Positions 1-9,091 are shown, numbered from the stretch's first letter. The stretch: DNA of 38,766 nt from Pedobacter sp. (GCA_014377775.1 JACMOW010000170.1:1-38766), one strand, 5' to 3'. Translations and numbers: made by a program. The notes: generated by a model not told the origin, from the letters alone.

Positions 1-2
1 TA

Positions 3-671
3 AAAAAGAAAGACCCCTTTACGAAGGAGAAAATACACATGAAGTTGGATAGCAATACCTATATTTTTATTGATGCATTTGACAATAAAACGAATGTGGG
101 CTATCGCTTTACATTAGATAAATTTAAAGGTGATGTGCTTCAAAAGAAATTAATGGCGCAATCGATTAAGTGGGACTCGTTAAAAAGAAAATGGACATTG
201 ACAGATTATTCTGTAAGAAACATTAACGGTTTAAAGGAAAAAATGATCTTCGAAAGTTCAGTGCCTAAAGATACCACTTTAGACATGAGACCTGATGATT
301 TTTCGGCCTATGAGAATATTTTTGAAAGCTTAAGTAATAAAGAATTATCGGATAAAATTAAGAAAGAAAAAATTAGAGGCGCTGGCGTAATGAACGATCT
401 TTTGTTCGAACAATACAAGCGTTGGCTGCAGCCTTTATCCGCCTTTGTTTTAACTTTAATAGGTGTTGCACTCTCTTCTAGAAAGGTGAGAGGTGGCGTA
501 GGTTTACCATTGGGTATAGGAATTTTTTTAAGCTTTACCTACATTGTATTTAATCAATTTGCTAAAATGTTTTCGACAAAGGGAGGGCTACCTCCATTAA
601 TTGCGATTCTTATACCCACTATCTTTTTTGGACTTTTAGGCTTCTACTTACTTAAAAGAGCGCCTAAATAA
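3..671 (+). CDS. LptF/LptG-family permease, 3' part
   Basis: The reading frame is open to the left edge of the window, so this is the C-terminal part of a gene that starts outside it; the ATG at 39 is internal. The visible protein has a beta-rich periplasmic segment (codons 39 to about 420), then a basic linker and three hydrophobic helices near the end, ending in a short basic tail. This is the arrangement of the YjgP/YjgQ (LptF/LptG) permeases, which extract lipopolysaccharide from the inner membrane with the LptB ATPase. Family members are about 360 residues, so roughly 220 are present. Its stop codon overlaps the next ATG by one base (TAATG), suggesting translational coupling. Which of LptF or LptG it is cannot be decided. 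Confidence 0.85.
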   Translation, partial: KKKDPFTKEKIHMKLDSNTYIFIDAFDNKTNVGYRFTLDKFKGDVLQKKLMAQSIKWDSLKRKWTLTDYSVRNINGLKEKMIFESSVPKDTTLDMRPDDFSAYENIFESLSNKELSDKIKKEKIRGAGVMNDLLFEQYKRWLQPLSAFVLTLIGVALSSRKVRGGVGLPLGIGIFLSFTYIVFNQFAKMFSTKGGLPPLIAILIPTIFFGLLGFYLLKRAPK

Positions 672-1552
672 TGGATAATCTTCAACGAAAGAATTTAATT
701 ATACTCCATATCACTGTATTTATTTGGGGCTTTACTGGAATTCTTGGTGAGCTAATATCCATAAATGCAGTACAAATGGTATGGTACAGAGTTTTAATAG
801 CTAGTGTAAGCTTGTTCGTTTATTTCTTATGGAGCAAAACAGATATTAAAGTAAGCAAAAAACAATTTCTCCAATTCTTTTTTACGGGTAGCATAGTAGC
901 TGTGCATTGGATTTTCTTTTTTCATTCCATAAAAGTGGCTAATATATCGGTAAGCCTTATCTGTTTATCTTCTGTAACGCTATTTATTGCCATACTAGAG
1001 CCCTTAATAAAGAAGCAAAGCATTTCTAAAGGTGATATATTTATTGGCCTAGTGATTATTGCTGGCATTTATCTCATTTTCAAATTCGAGTCTAAATATA
1101 CAACAGGGATTATTTTTGGCCTTTCGGCAGCCTTGGCAGCTAGTTTATTTTCTACTATAAATTCCACTTTAGTACAGAAAACAGAGCCTAGTATTATTGG
1201 ATTTTATGAACTTTCTGGCGCATTCTTTTGGATTACCATTTACAGATTATTCGACTCTAGCTTAATAACAGAAACTTTTAACCTCTCATTAATGGATTGG
1301 TTTTACTTGATCGTTTTGGGCACCATTTGTACCGCTATGGCATACGTTGCTGGGGTTGGAGTGATGAGAACAATGTCGGCCTTTAGGGTTGCGTTAATCA
1401 CGAATTTAGAGCCTGTATATGGCGTCATTCTTGCCTTTCTATTTTTTGGAAGCAAAGAACAGATGACGGGCGGATTTTATCTTGGATCACTCTTAATTTT
1501 AAGTGCCGTATTCTTTTATCCAATCTACAAAAAGCGAAAAAACAGGGTGTAA
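671..1552 (+). CDS. EamA/DMT-family inner-membrane transporter
   Basis: This 293-residue protein is almost entirely hydrophobic, with about ten predicted membrane helices arranged as two EamA repeats (roughly residues 8-137 and 146-287) and a short basic C-terminus. The WGFTGILGELI segment in helix 1 and the Glu-Pro-containing segment NLEPVYGVILAFLFFG in the second repeat are typical of drug/metabolite transporters. The substrate cannot be read from the sequence; relatives export amino acids or small metabolites. It starts one base inside the stop codon of the upstream permease, so the two are probably co-transcribed, although no functional link is known. Confidence 0.88.
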   Translation: MDNLQRKNLIILHITVFIWGFTGILGELISINAVQMVWYRVLIASVSLFVYFLWSKTDIKVSKKQFLQFFFTGSIVAVHWIFFFHSIKVANISVSLICLSSVTLFIAILEPLIKKQSISKGDIFIGLVIIAGIYLIFKFESKYTTGIIFGLSAALAASLFSTINSTLVQKTEPSIIGFYELSGAFFWITIYRLFDSSLITETFNLSLMDWFYLIVLGTICTAMAYVAGVGVMRTMSAFRVALITNLEPVYGVILAFLFFGSKEQMTGGFYLGSLLILSAVFFYPIYKKRKNRV

Positions 1553-1871
1553 TTTCACCTCTTCCATCTTACTAAGTCGAAAGGGTAGGGGATAAGTTTT
1601 CATTCTTTTAATCATTTTTTTTTTGAAGAAATAACAGATAATAAGTGTATCTTAAACGAGAAATTAATGACTCAAATTAATTTGGATAAAAAAAGGAAAT
1701 GATTACCATAAAAAGTGGAAAAAATATAGAAAAATATATTTTTAACGTTTTATAAAAAAATAAATAATCAATTGATTATCAATTAATATAATTTATTTAA
1801 CTAATGTAATAATCAATATAATACAACGGATAATTTTCTTGAAAAACTAACCATTTTAGCAATACTACCAG
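1553..1871. other. A+T-rich intergenic region
   Basis: This 319-base stretch has no credible coding frame. It is very A+T-rich, more so than the flanking genes, and includes a perfect 16-bp palindrome (1764-1779) and repeated ATAATCAAT words at 1764-1772 and 1809-1817. It lies between the DMT transporter and the large secreted protein at 1872, so it should hold the promoter of the latter. I could not find a good TTTG/TAnnTTTG pair; TAATTTTC at 1831-1838 is the nearest -7-like word. Confidence 0.6.
1764..1779. promoter_or_regulatory. 16-bp perfect palindrome, possible operator
   Basis: ATAATCAATTGATTAT is identical to its reverse complement. It sits 93 bases upstream of the start codon at 1872, and its left half (ATAATCAAT) recurs at 1809-1817. 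Perfect palindromes of this size in promoter regions are often dimeric repressor or activator sites, but chance is possible in such A+T-rich DNA. The half-site resembles that of the palindrome at 17709-17732. Confidence 0.35.
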
Positions 1872-4688
1872 ATGATCTTTATTAAATCATATATAAAATT
1901 GAAAATCAACATATTAACTTTTTTAATATTAAGCTTAACTTCATTAAGTACTTTTGGGCAGTTATTTGATACTCGGCAAAACCCACTTAGTGTAAAATGG
2001 AGAGAGATAAATATTTCAGGTTTTAAAATTATCTACCCTACAGAGTTCGAAAAAGAGGCACAACGAATGAGTAACACACTACCTATAATTTACCCTTTAG
2101 TTGGCCGCACATTAAACCAAAAAAAAACCACCATTCCAATTGTACTTCAAAACCGCGGAACTGTAGCCAACGGCTTTGTTCAATTGGCTCCAAAAAAATC
2201 TGAATTTTACACTACCCCACCGCAGCAATTCGACAGTCAAGACTGGTTAAATAATTTAGCTGTTCATGAACTCAGACACGTTGCACAATTCGACAAATTA
2301 ACAGGTGGCAAAGCCTATCCTTTTCCTGAAGAAATTTATTTTGCCTATTTGGGCATAAGCGTTCCAACTTGGTTTTATGAGGGAGACGCCGTGAGTACCG
2401 AAACGTCATTAACTCATGCTGGTCGTGGAAGGCAACCATCTTGGATCATGCCTTTTAGAACCTCCCTCTTAAATGGAAAAAATTTCTCTTACAGCAAAGC
2501 CTACTTTGGCTCGAGTAAAGACCAAACGCCAGGTTATTATCAACTCGGTTATTTGTTGACTTCGCAACTGAGAAAAGAATTTGGAAAAAATATTGTCGAT
2601 AGCTTATTTGAAGATATTCAAAAAAGACCATTTAGATTATATCCATTTTCGAGAAGCCTAAAAAAAATTACTGGGAAAAATACCAATCAATGGTACAAGC
2701 ACGGTGTTGAACAATTTAAAAAAGAATGGCTAGTGCAAGATGAAGCAAATAAAAGCGAAGCGTATACCCCACTCAATCAAAAAGCTAAATTTGCGACCAA
2801 CTATTTTTTACCAACCGAATACAAAAACAATCAAATTTTAACTTTAAAGCACAGCAAATCCTTACCCCCTACTTTTGTATTAATAGATCAAAATAAAAAT
2901 GAAAAAAAGCTATTCGCAATTGCCTATCAAGAACAACCTTGGTTTAGTTATGCCAACTCTATTTTAATCTGGGACGAAATTAGATTTGATCCTAGGTATA
3001 AACAACGTAGCTACAGCGTAATTTGCAGTTACAATTTTATTACGAGGCATAAAACACAACTTACCTTTAAAACAAGGCTATTCTCTCCTAGCCTTTCGGC
3101 TGATGGAAAAAAGTTAATAGCAGTTCAAATTGACTTGAGTAATGAGGCTAATCTTGTTGCACTCGACCCACAAACCGGAAAAATCATCAATACCTACTCA
3201 AATGAAAAAGGTCTTATGCTGCAAAACCCAGCTTTAAATGCAGATGGGTCTAAGTTGGCTTGGGTGAGTGTAAGTGAACTCGGAAAGGCTTTATGGTTAA
3301 AAGAAGAAAACAAGTCGCCACGTAAAATTATCAACGAAACACAGCAGCAACTAAGCAGACCAGTATTTAATGGCGAGCAAATCATTTTTAACGCCCATTT
3401 AAACGGCATAGACAATCTTTTCAGCATAGACCCTCAAAATTCGAAAATAATTGCCCTGAGCGCCTCTAAATATGGGGCTTTTAATGCAAGTTTATCTGAA
3501 GACGGTAAAAATATTGTGTTTAACGACTTCAATTTAATGGGACACGATATTGTGAAAGCTCCAATTAATGCTAAAGAAATTCAAGACAATGGTTTTATTT
3601 ATTTTGGGAAAGAAGCCGAAGCGCAAGAGCAAATAGACAATGTTTTCAACGAAATCCCTAGTCAAGTTCAAGAATCGAAGCCTTATAGCCCCCTAACTCA
3701 TCTTTTTAATTTTCATAGCTTAAGCCCAAATATTGACGACTCCGATCGACCAGGCCTACAATTAAAGTCGAACGATTTGTTAAGCACATTTGATTTTTAT
3801 ACAGGCTTGGTGTATGATAGCGATTTGCGAAAACTAGAATACAATGCCGGCTTCACCTATAAAGCCCTATATCCCATTCTTAGTGCAGTGTATCGAAATC
3901 GGCCACGAACGGCTTTCTATAAATTAAAAAATGCAACACAACTCACTCAGGCAGAATGGAGGGAAAATTATATAAACATCAAAGCAAGTTTACCATTAAG
4001 TATAAACAGCTTTAATCATAATTATAGCTTTATTGCTGATATTGGAACTAGTTATACCCAAAGAAATTTAACTGAAAGCGATGCCAAAGTTATCAATAGT
4101 ACCGTGCTTTTCCCAATGAACTATCGGGTTGGCTTTACCCACACCCTACGTACTGCTGAGCGAGATTTAGCCCCAAAATTTGCACAAACTTTTAGTTTAA
4201 AATATTTCCATCAACCTTTTGATAATCGATATAAAGGGAAATTATTCGCATTTGAAAGCGGTTTATATTTTCCTGGGTTTGCCAGAAACCATACTTTTTC
4301 AATGGGTTTCAATTATCAAAATGCTAATGGCGTACTGAATGCGAATACCGAGATTTCTACAGTTTATGGCTATGCACAAATAAAAGCAAATAGCAAATTG
4401 CAAAACTCTTTATTATTAAATTATAGGTTCCCAATTGCCTTTCCAGATGCAGAAATCGGCCCTTTGGCTTATATAAGGAGTATTCGCGGCGGTTTCTTTA
4501 GCCATTATGAAAACATCATAAAGCAAACTAATTTAGTCCAACCTAAAACTTTTGGCTTCGAATTGCGTAGTAGTATGAACTTACTGCGCTATCAACCTGT
4601 AGTTGATTTAGGAGCAAGATTAATTTTTGTAAACCAAACTTATAAGCAAAACCCTATCTTAGAGGTAATTTTTAACTATAGCTTTTAA
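1872..4688 (+). CDS. Secreted HExxH / beta-propeller / barrel protein
   Basis: This 938-residue protein has a hydrophobic N-terminal segment (about residues 12-29) ending in FGQ, consistent with a signal peptide. Residues 132-136 read HELRH, a zincin HExxH motif, and WFYEGDA (167-173) follows 30 residues later with Glu170 as a plausible third zinc ligand; this is the gluzincin, peptidase MA-like pattern. Residues of about 300-590 contain repeated LSADGKKLIA, LNADGSKLAW and LSEDGKNIVF segments typical of TolB/PD40 propeller blades. The last 330 residues are rich in alternating hydrophobic strands and end in Phe, as in outer-membrane barrels. I infer an outer-membrane-anchored, surface or periplasmic metallopeptidase-like protein; activity and substrate are unknown. 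It is followed four bases later by a LapA-like gene. Confidence 0.75.
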   Translation: MIFIKSYIKLKINILTFLILSLTSLSTFGQLFDTRQNPLSVKWREINISGFKIIYPTEFEKEAQRMSNTLPIIYPLVGRTLNQKKTTIPIVLQNRGTVANGFVQLAPKKSEFYTTPPQQFDSQDWLNNLAVHELRHVAQFDKLTGGKAYPFPEEIYFAYLGISVPTWFYEGDAVSTETSLTHAGRGRQPSWIMPFRTSLLNGKNFSYSKAYFGSSKDQTPGYYQLGYLLTSQLRKEFGKNIVDSLFEDIQKRPFRLYPFSRSLKKITGKNTNQWYKHGVEQFKKEWLVQDEANKSEAYTPLNQKAKFATNYFLPTEYKNNQILTLKHSKSLPPTFVLIDQNKNEKKLFAIAYQEQPWFSYANSILIWDEIRFDPRYKQRSYSVICSYNFITRHKTQLTFKTRLFSPSLSADGKKLIAVQIDLSNEANLVALDPQTGKIINTYSNEKGLMLQNPALNADGSKLAWVSVSELGKALWLKEENKSPRKIINETQQQLSRPVFNGEQIIFNAHLNGIDNLFSIDPQNSKIIALSASKYGAFNASLSEDGKNIVFNDFNLMGHDIVKAPINAKEIQDNGFIYFGKEAEAQEQIDNVFNEIPSQVQESKPYSPLTHLFNFHSLSPNIDDSDRPGLQLKSNDLLSTFDFYTGLVYDSDLRKLEYNAGFTYKALYPILSAVYRNRPRTAFYKLKNATQLTQAEWRENYINIKASLPLSINSFNHNYSFIADIGTSYTQRNLTESDAKVINSTVLFPMNYRVGFTHTLRTAERDLAPKFAQTFSLKYFHQPFDNRYKGKLFAFESGLYFPGFARNHTFSMGFNYQNANGVLNANTEISTVYGYAQIKANSKLQNSLLLNYRFPIAFPDAEIGPLAYIRSIRGGFFSHYENIIKQTNLVQPKTFGFELRSSMNLLRYQPVVDLGARLIFVNQTYKQNPILEVIFNYSF

Positions 4689-4692
4689 ACCC

Positions 4693-4977
4693 ATGAAACC
4701 CAAAACCATACTTATTCTTATTCTTACCGTTCTGCTAACTGTATTTTTAACTGTAAATAGTGATGCGGTAGCTTTCGATTTCCTTATCGGCGAGCCTGTT
4801 TCTGTTTCAAAATTAGTGGTGATTGGAATTTGCGTCCTAATTGGATTTATACTAGGCTTTATTGTTGGTCGCCCTCGCAAAACGGTAAGCAGTTACGATA
4901 CCGAGATAGAAAAGGGATATCCTGTTAATGAAAATAAATCGACACTCAGCGATGAAGATAGAGATTACATTAATTGA
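4693..4977 (+). CDS. LapA (DUF1049)-like membrane protein
   Basis: This 94-residue protein has two membrane helices (about residues 4-22 and 40-63) and a polar C-terminal tail. The NSDAVAFDFLIGEPVSVSKLVV segment between the helices, followed by a glycine-rich second helix ending in GRPRK, matches the LapA/DUF1049 pattern of small inner-membrane proteins. In Enterobacteria LapA works with LapB in controlling lipopolysaccharide assembly; whether that role holds here is unknown. It starts four bases after the large secreted protein and ends three bases before the converging metZ stop codon. An ORF on the opposite strand is a shadow. Confidence 0.75.
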   Translation: MKPKTILILILTVLLTVFLTVNSDAVAFDFLIGEPVSVSKLVVIGICVLIGFILGFIVGRPRKTVSSYDTEIEKGYPVNENKSTLSDEDRDYIN

Positions 4978-4992
4978 GCGCTAAGCGTTCAA
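4974..4992. repeat. Hairpin at convergent stop codons
   Basis: TTGAGCGC and GCGTTCAA pair over eight positions (one G-T wobble) around a three-base loop. The structure contains both the TGA of the LapA-like gene (4975-4977) and the TAG of metZ on the other strand (4981-4983). There is no U-tract on either side, so it is at best a weak bidirectional terminator. Confidence 0.35.
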
Positions 4993-6147
4993 AGCATCTT
5001 CAATATCTTTTAAAATATCATCAATATGTTCTAATCCAATCGATAAACGAATAGAACCTTGCTCAATCCCCACTTCCAAACGTTGTTCTTCGGTTAGTTT
5101 AGAGTGCGTACTAGTAGCTGGATGCGTAGCAATAGATCGGGTATCGGCTAAATTTGCCGAAATGGAGAACATTTTTAGTCCATCCATAAATTTACGCGCA
5201 CCTTCTACACCCCCATTTACTACAATGGTCACAATTCCGCCGCCTTGTTTCATTTGTTTTTTTGCAATCGCATACTGTGGATGAGAAGCAAGAAATGGAT
5301 ATTTTACTAATTTTATTTTAGGATGTTTCTCTAAATATTCAGCAACTTTTAATGCATTTTCGCAGTGACGGTCCATACGAACGGCCAAGGTTTCCAAACT
5401 TTTCGATAAAATCCAAGCATTAAAAGGAGACATCGCTGGTCCACTGTGGCGTGCAAAAGCCTCGATTTCTAACATATTCACTTTTGAACCTAAAATTACC
5501 CCCCCTAATGTTCTGCCCTGTCCATCAATATACTTTGTTGCCGAATGGATAGAAATATCTGCACCTAATTTAATAGGCTGTTGCAGATAAGGGGTAGCAA
5601 AGCAGTTATCAACCACAAACAAAACACCATGTTTTTTAGCAATTTGAGCAATGAATGCTAAATCAATAATATCGATACCTGGATTAGATGGCGTTTCGAT
5701 AAAAATTAACTTCGTGTTCGACTGTATTAACCCTTCCCAAACCTCTGGCTGATCTAAATTGGCATATGAATAGGTAATACCCCACTTCGAGAACACATTG
5801 GTAAGTAATTGATGGGTTGAACCAAATACCGAACGGCTCGATAATACATGATCGCCACTTTTTAGGAAAGCACCAAACGTAGTAAAGATAGCGGCCATGC
5901 CAGTTGCTGTTACCCATCCCGCTTCTGCACCTTCTAAAGCGGCCATTTTATCAATCAGCTCGGTGGTATTCGGATTGGCATAACGGCTGTATACATTCCC
6001 TTCCTTTTCATTGGCAAAAAGTGCACGCATTTCTTCAGCATCATCAAATTTATAGCTCGATGTTAGGTATAATGGAACTGAATGCTCTTTGAAAGCACTT
6101 CTCTCTGCTTGTAAACGAATGGCTATGGTTTCAAAATTTTCGGACAT
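4981..6147 (-). CDS. metZ: O-succinylhomoserine sulfhydrylase-type PLP enzyme
   Basis: This 388-residue protein belongs to the Cys/Met metabolism PLP family. It probably makes homocysteine from O-succinyl- or O-acetylhomoserine and sulfide in methionine synthesis. The PLP lysine is Lys205 in SATKYIDGQGR; SRYANPNTTELIDKMAALEG and the ATGMAAIF stretch that holds the cofactor phosphate are present. The RSVFGSTHQLL segment is typical of MetZ rather than of cystathionine beta-lyase, but exact substrate choice within this family is hard to assign from sequence. Length is normal. An OsmC-family gene lies 45 bases upstream on the same strand and may share its transcript. Confidence 0.85.
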   Translation of the reverse strand: MSENFETIAIRLQAERSAFKEHSVPLYLTSSYKFDDAEEMRALFANEKEGNVYSRYANPNTTELIDKMAALEGAEAGWVTATGMAAIFTTFGAFLKSGDHVLSSRSVFGSTHQLLTNVFSKWGITYSYANLDQPEVWEGLIQSNTKLIFIETPSNPGIDIIDLAFIAQIAKKHGVLFVVDNCFATPYLQQPIKLGADISIHSATKYIDGQGRTLGGVILGSKVNMLEIEAFARHSGPAMSPFNAWILSKSLETLAVRMDRHCENALKVAEYLEKHPKIKLVKYPFLASHPQYAIAKKQMKQGGGIVTIVVNGGVEGARKFMDGLKMFSISANLADTRSIATHPATSTHSKLTEEQRLEVGIEQGSIRLSIGLEHIDDILKDIEDALNA

Positions 6148-6192
6148 TGTGTGGGATTTGAGTATTGAGATATGAGATTTGAGACAAATCCA
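6148..6192. repeat. Short TGAGATTTGAGA-type simple repeat
   Basis: Between the OsmC and metZ genes is a low-complexity run built from GATTTGAG, TATTGAGATA and TGAGATTTGAGA words. Similar degenerate short-word spacers occur elsewhere in the window (24470-24530, 13680-13728). It has no visible coding content. Confidence 0.5.
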
Positions 6193-6609
6193 TTATTTAT
6201 TTATGGTGTAAGTAAAATTTATTGTTGCAGAGCGACTTAAAATGTTTGCTACTGAGCAGTACTTATCAAATGTCATTTTTAGGGCTCTTTCTACTTTTGC
6301 AGTATTTAAATCTCCAAATAAATCAAAATGAATATCAATCACATCAAAAATTGGGGGAATTTCTTCCTCTTTTCTTGTTGCTCGAATATTTATTTTAACA
6401 TCAGTTAAGTGTTCTTTCTGTTTAGTTAATACATTTACCATATCAATACCGCTACACCCACCTAAACCCACTAGCATCATTTCCATGGGTCTAAACCCCT
6501 TTCCTTCTCCGCCAATTGCAGTTTTTGCATCTAGGCCTACTGTAAATCCACTTTCGTTGCTGGCTTCAAAATTAAATTTTCCGCTCTTGCGGATAAGGTT
6601 TATTTCCAT
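6193..6609 (-). CDS. OsmC-family protein
   Basis: This 138-residue protein has the OsmC/Ohr fold signature: a GGCSG motif with Cys52 at the start of the central helix and a second cysteine, Cys118, in FDKYCSV. Both cysteines of the peroxidatic pair are therefore present, consistent with thiol-dependent reduction of organic hydroperoxides. The sequence is nearer to the YhfA-like OsmC group than to true Ohr, so the substrate is uncertain. It reads in the same direction as metZ and ispE. Confidence 0.82.
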   Translation of the reverse strand: MEINLIRKSGKFNFEASNESGFTVGLDAKTAIGGEGKGFRPMEMMLVGLGGCSGIDMVNVLTKQKEHLTDVKINIRATRKEEEIPPIFDVIDIHFDLFGDLNTAKVERALKMTFDKYCSVANILSRSATINFTYTINK

Positions 6610-6786
6610 ATTTTAGTATCGTGTATTGGTACTGAGACATTGTGTTTTAGTTTTTAAGGTTGTTTGCTTGGCGTATTACACAGATTTTGAAATTTCATCG
6701 ATTGTTTTCTTAGTAGCCAATTTCACACTTTTCGACTTTTCAACTTCCAGAATTCCTGAATCTTAAACTTCCGAACTATTTAACGC

Positions 6787-7590
6787 CTAAACACCATAAA
6801 AAACCAAATTCTCCTTTTCCAAATCTGGAAGATGAACCCGCTTTTCAAAAATCCCGAATACCGAAGATCCGCTTCCACTCATCAATGCAAATGTAGCACC
6901 TGCAGCATAAAGCTTTGTTTTTATTTCGTCAATTTCTGGATATTTGGCAAAAACTGAGGTTTCAAAATCATTAAAAATAGCAGTTCTCCATTCTTTTAGA
7001 GGCAAATTTATTAATTTTTTCAAGGAAGTTGAGGGTTGTTTCACTTTTACATCTGTATAAGCTAAAGCTGTTGAAACATGGATAGGGGGTTTTATCAATA
7101 CGGTAAAATGGTTTGATAAGCTAATTTCCAGCGCTTCAAATTCATCGCCCTTGGCACAGGCAAAAACAGGCTTATTTTTAATAAAAAAAGCACAATCTGC
7201 TCCAAAACCGCGTGCATAGCCTTGCATTTGAGAAATGCTTAAACCGAGGTTAAATTTTTCATTAACAAGTTTGATCAAAAAGGCGGCATCAGCCGAACCG
7301 CCACCTAAACCGGCCCCTACCGGAATATTTTTCAACAAAACGATCTGCTGATTAGGCAGATTAAAATCGATCTGTAAACGTTTGAATGCTTTTAAACAAA
7401 TGTTTTCTTCATCTTTCCCTGGAATTTCTATGCCTTTGATTACACAACTTGTTTCATTTGCATCTACAAGTTCTAGTGCATCGGTTATTTGAATAGGATA
7501 AAAAACGGTTTCTAAGTTATGGTAACCATCAGACCGTTTCTCTATCAAGTTTAACCCTAAATTAATCTTAGCATTTGCAAAAGTCAGCAT
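6787..7590 (-). CDS. ispE: 4-diphosphocytidyl-2-C-methyl-D-erythritol kinase
   Basis: IspE phosphorylates CDP-methylerythritol in the non-mevalonate isoprenoid pathway. From the chosen start the protein has 267 residues. It begins with FANAKINLGLN (Lys8 in the family's conserved position), has the GHMP-kinase ATP loop PVGAGLGGGSADAA at 90-103, GADCAFF with the probable catalytic Asp132, and SGSGSSVFG near the C-terminus. The frame extends 14 codons upstream to an ATG at 7632, but the family starts right before the conserved AKINL segment, so I chose 7590. It is separated from the divergent thyA by about 200 bases. Confidence 0.93.
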   Translation of the reverse strand: MLTFANAKINLGLNLIEKRSDGYHNLETVFYPIQITDALELVDANETSCVIKGIEIPGKDEENICLKAFKRLQIDFNLPNQQIVLLKNIPVGAGLGGGSADAAFLIKLVNEKFNLGLSISQMQGYARGFGADCAFFIKNKPVFACAKGDEFEALEISLSNHFTVLIKPPIHVSTALAYTDVKVKQPSTSLKKLINLPLKEWRTAIFNDFETSVFAKYPEIDEIKTKLYAAGATFALMSGSGSSVFGIFEKRVHLPDLEKENLVFYGV

Positions 7591-7632
7591 ATTGTACTTT
7601 ATGTAGGTAATGAGAGATGGTTTTCCAAACAA

Positions 7633-7804
7633 AAAAGATTGAATATCTAGTTAGTATGGGATTTTATTTTAGCACAAAGAACGCAAAGTTTTTTACAAAC
7701 TAAAAAAGGATTAAGGTAAAATATATTTTCAATAAAAGATTTGTGGAAAAAACGAAACTCTCAGCCTCATATTTTTTTTTTAATTTTACGATAGAATTAA
7801 CAAA
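7633..7804. other. Divergent ispE/thyA intergenic region
   Basis: This non-coding spacer between divergent genes contains a CACAAAGAACGCAAAG word (a type of short sequence often repeated between Bacteroidota genes) near 7675-7690, and a run of T residues at 7771-7780 shortly before thyA. It must contain promoters for both genes, but no convincing TTTG/TAnnTTTG pair at standard spacing was found. Confidence 0.4.
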
Positions 7805-8599
7805 ATGAAACAATATTTAGACTTAATGCAATATGTGCTAGATCACGGCACACAAAAACATGATCGTACAGGAACAGGAACGATTAGTGTTTTTGGCTAT
7901 CAAATGCGCTATAATCTACAGGATGGTTTTCCGCTGGTTACGACTAAAAAATTACACCTAAAATCGATTATACATGAATTAATTTGGTTTTTAAGTGGCG
8001 ATACCAACATCAAATACCTTAAAGATAATGGGGTAAAAATTTGGGACGAGTGGGCCGATGCCGATGGAAACCTAGGGCCTGTTTATGGCTCGCAATGGCG
8101 CTCGTGGCCTAAACCAAATGGTGAAAAGATTGACCAGATTACCCAAATTATTGATACGATAAAAAATAACCCCGATTCGCGCAGAATTATAGTTTCGGCC
8201 TGGAATGTTGCCGAAATAGAAAATATGGCACTTCCGCCCTGTCATGCTTTTTTTCAATTTTATGTGGCAGATGGTAAATTGAGCTGTCAGTTGTACCAAC
8301 GCAGTGCGGATATATTTCTGGGCGTACCTTTTAACATTGCATCCTATGCGTTATTAACGATGATGGTAGCACAGGTATGCGGCTTAGCTTATGGAGATTT
8401 TGTACATACTTTGGGCGATGCACATCTATATAATAATCACATTGAGCAAGCTCATCTACAACTTAGCAGAACACCCAAAGTATTACCTAAAATGAAAATT
8501 AATTCACAAGTGAAGAACATTTTTGATTTTAAATTTGAAGATTTTACATTAGAAAATTACGATCCACATCCGCACATTAAAGGTATAGTAGCAGTATAA
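7805..8599 (+). CDS. thyA: Thymidylate synthase
   Basis: ThyA makes dTMP from dUMP using methylene-tetrahydrofolate. The protein is 264 residues, the length of the E. coli enzyme. The nucleophile is Cys146 in [29 protein letters not shown] near the N-terminus, [11 protein letters not shown], the [18 protein letters not shown] block and the C-terminal KGIVAV ending are all present. folA follows three bases after its stop codon, the classic pairing in which dihydrofolate made by ThyA is reduced by FolA. Confidence 0.98.
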   Translation: MKQYLDLMQYVLDHGTQKHDRTGTGTISVFGYQMRYNLQDGFPLVTTKKLHLKSIIHELIWFLSGDTNIKYLKDNGVKIWDEWADADGNLGPVYGSQWRSWPKPNGEKIDQITQIIDTIKNNPDSRRIIVSAWNVAEIENMALPPCHAFFQFYVADGKLSCQLYQRSADIFLGVPFNIASYALLTMMVAQVCGLAYGDFVHTLGDAHLYNNHIEQAHLQLSRTPKVLPKMKINSQVKNIFDFKFEDFTLENYDPHPHIKGIVAV

Positions 8600-8602
8600 A
8601 GA

Positions 8603-9091
8603 ATGAACAAATTATCGATAATAGTTGCCATTTCAGAAAATAATGCAATTGGCAAAAACAATCAATTGTTATGGCATTTACCAGCAGATTTAAAGCATTT
8701 CAAAGAAATTACTATGGGCCATACCATTATTATGGGGCGAAAAACTTATGATTCTATAGGAAAACCACTTCCCAATAGAAGAAGTATTGTAATTACTAGA
8801 AGCAAAGATTTAGTGATCGAAGGGGTCGAAGTGGTAAATAGTTTGGCGCATGCAATTGAACTTTGTAAACAGGATGAAGAAGCTTTTATCATCGGGGGAG
8901 CCGAAGTTTATAAACAGGCAATATCCTATGCTACAGGCATTCACCTCACCAAAGTTCATCAAAATTATGAGGCCGATACTTTTTTTCCAGAAATAAATCC
9001 CACAGCTTGGAGAGAAATCAATTCAATTACTTATCCAGCAGACGAAAAAAATAATGTAGCTTACACCTTTTCATCATTGGAGCGGATTTGA
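8603..9091 (+). CDS. folA: Dihydrofolate reductase
   Basis: The 162-residue protein begins with the usual strand LSIIVAISENNAIGKNNQLLWHLPADLKHF, with the Trp and Asp of the active site in LLWHLPADL. TIIMGRKTYDSIGKPLPNRRSIVITR (NADPH-binding) and AFIIGGAEVYKQAI follow. It reduces dihydrofolate to tetrahydrofolate and recycles the product of thyA, directly upstream at three bases. No feature suggests trimethoprim-insensitive types. Confidence 0.97.
   Translation: MNKLSIIVAISENNAIGKNNQLLWHLPADLKHFKEITMGHTIIMGRKTYDSIGKPLPNRRSIVITRSKDLVIEGVEVVNSLAHAIELCKQDEEAFIIGGAEVYKQAISYATGIHLTKVHQNYEADTFFPEINPTAWREINSITYPADEKNNVAYTFSSLERI

Noticed and set aside
7740-7777. TTTG ... TATTTTTT promoter pair before thyA
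   Set aside because: The spacing is 26 bases, outside the 19-20 bases usual in Bacteroidota, and the -7 word is only part of a T-run.
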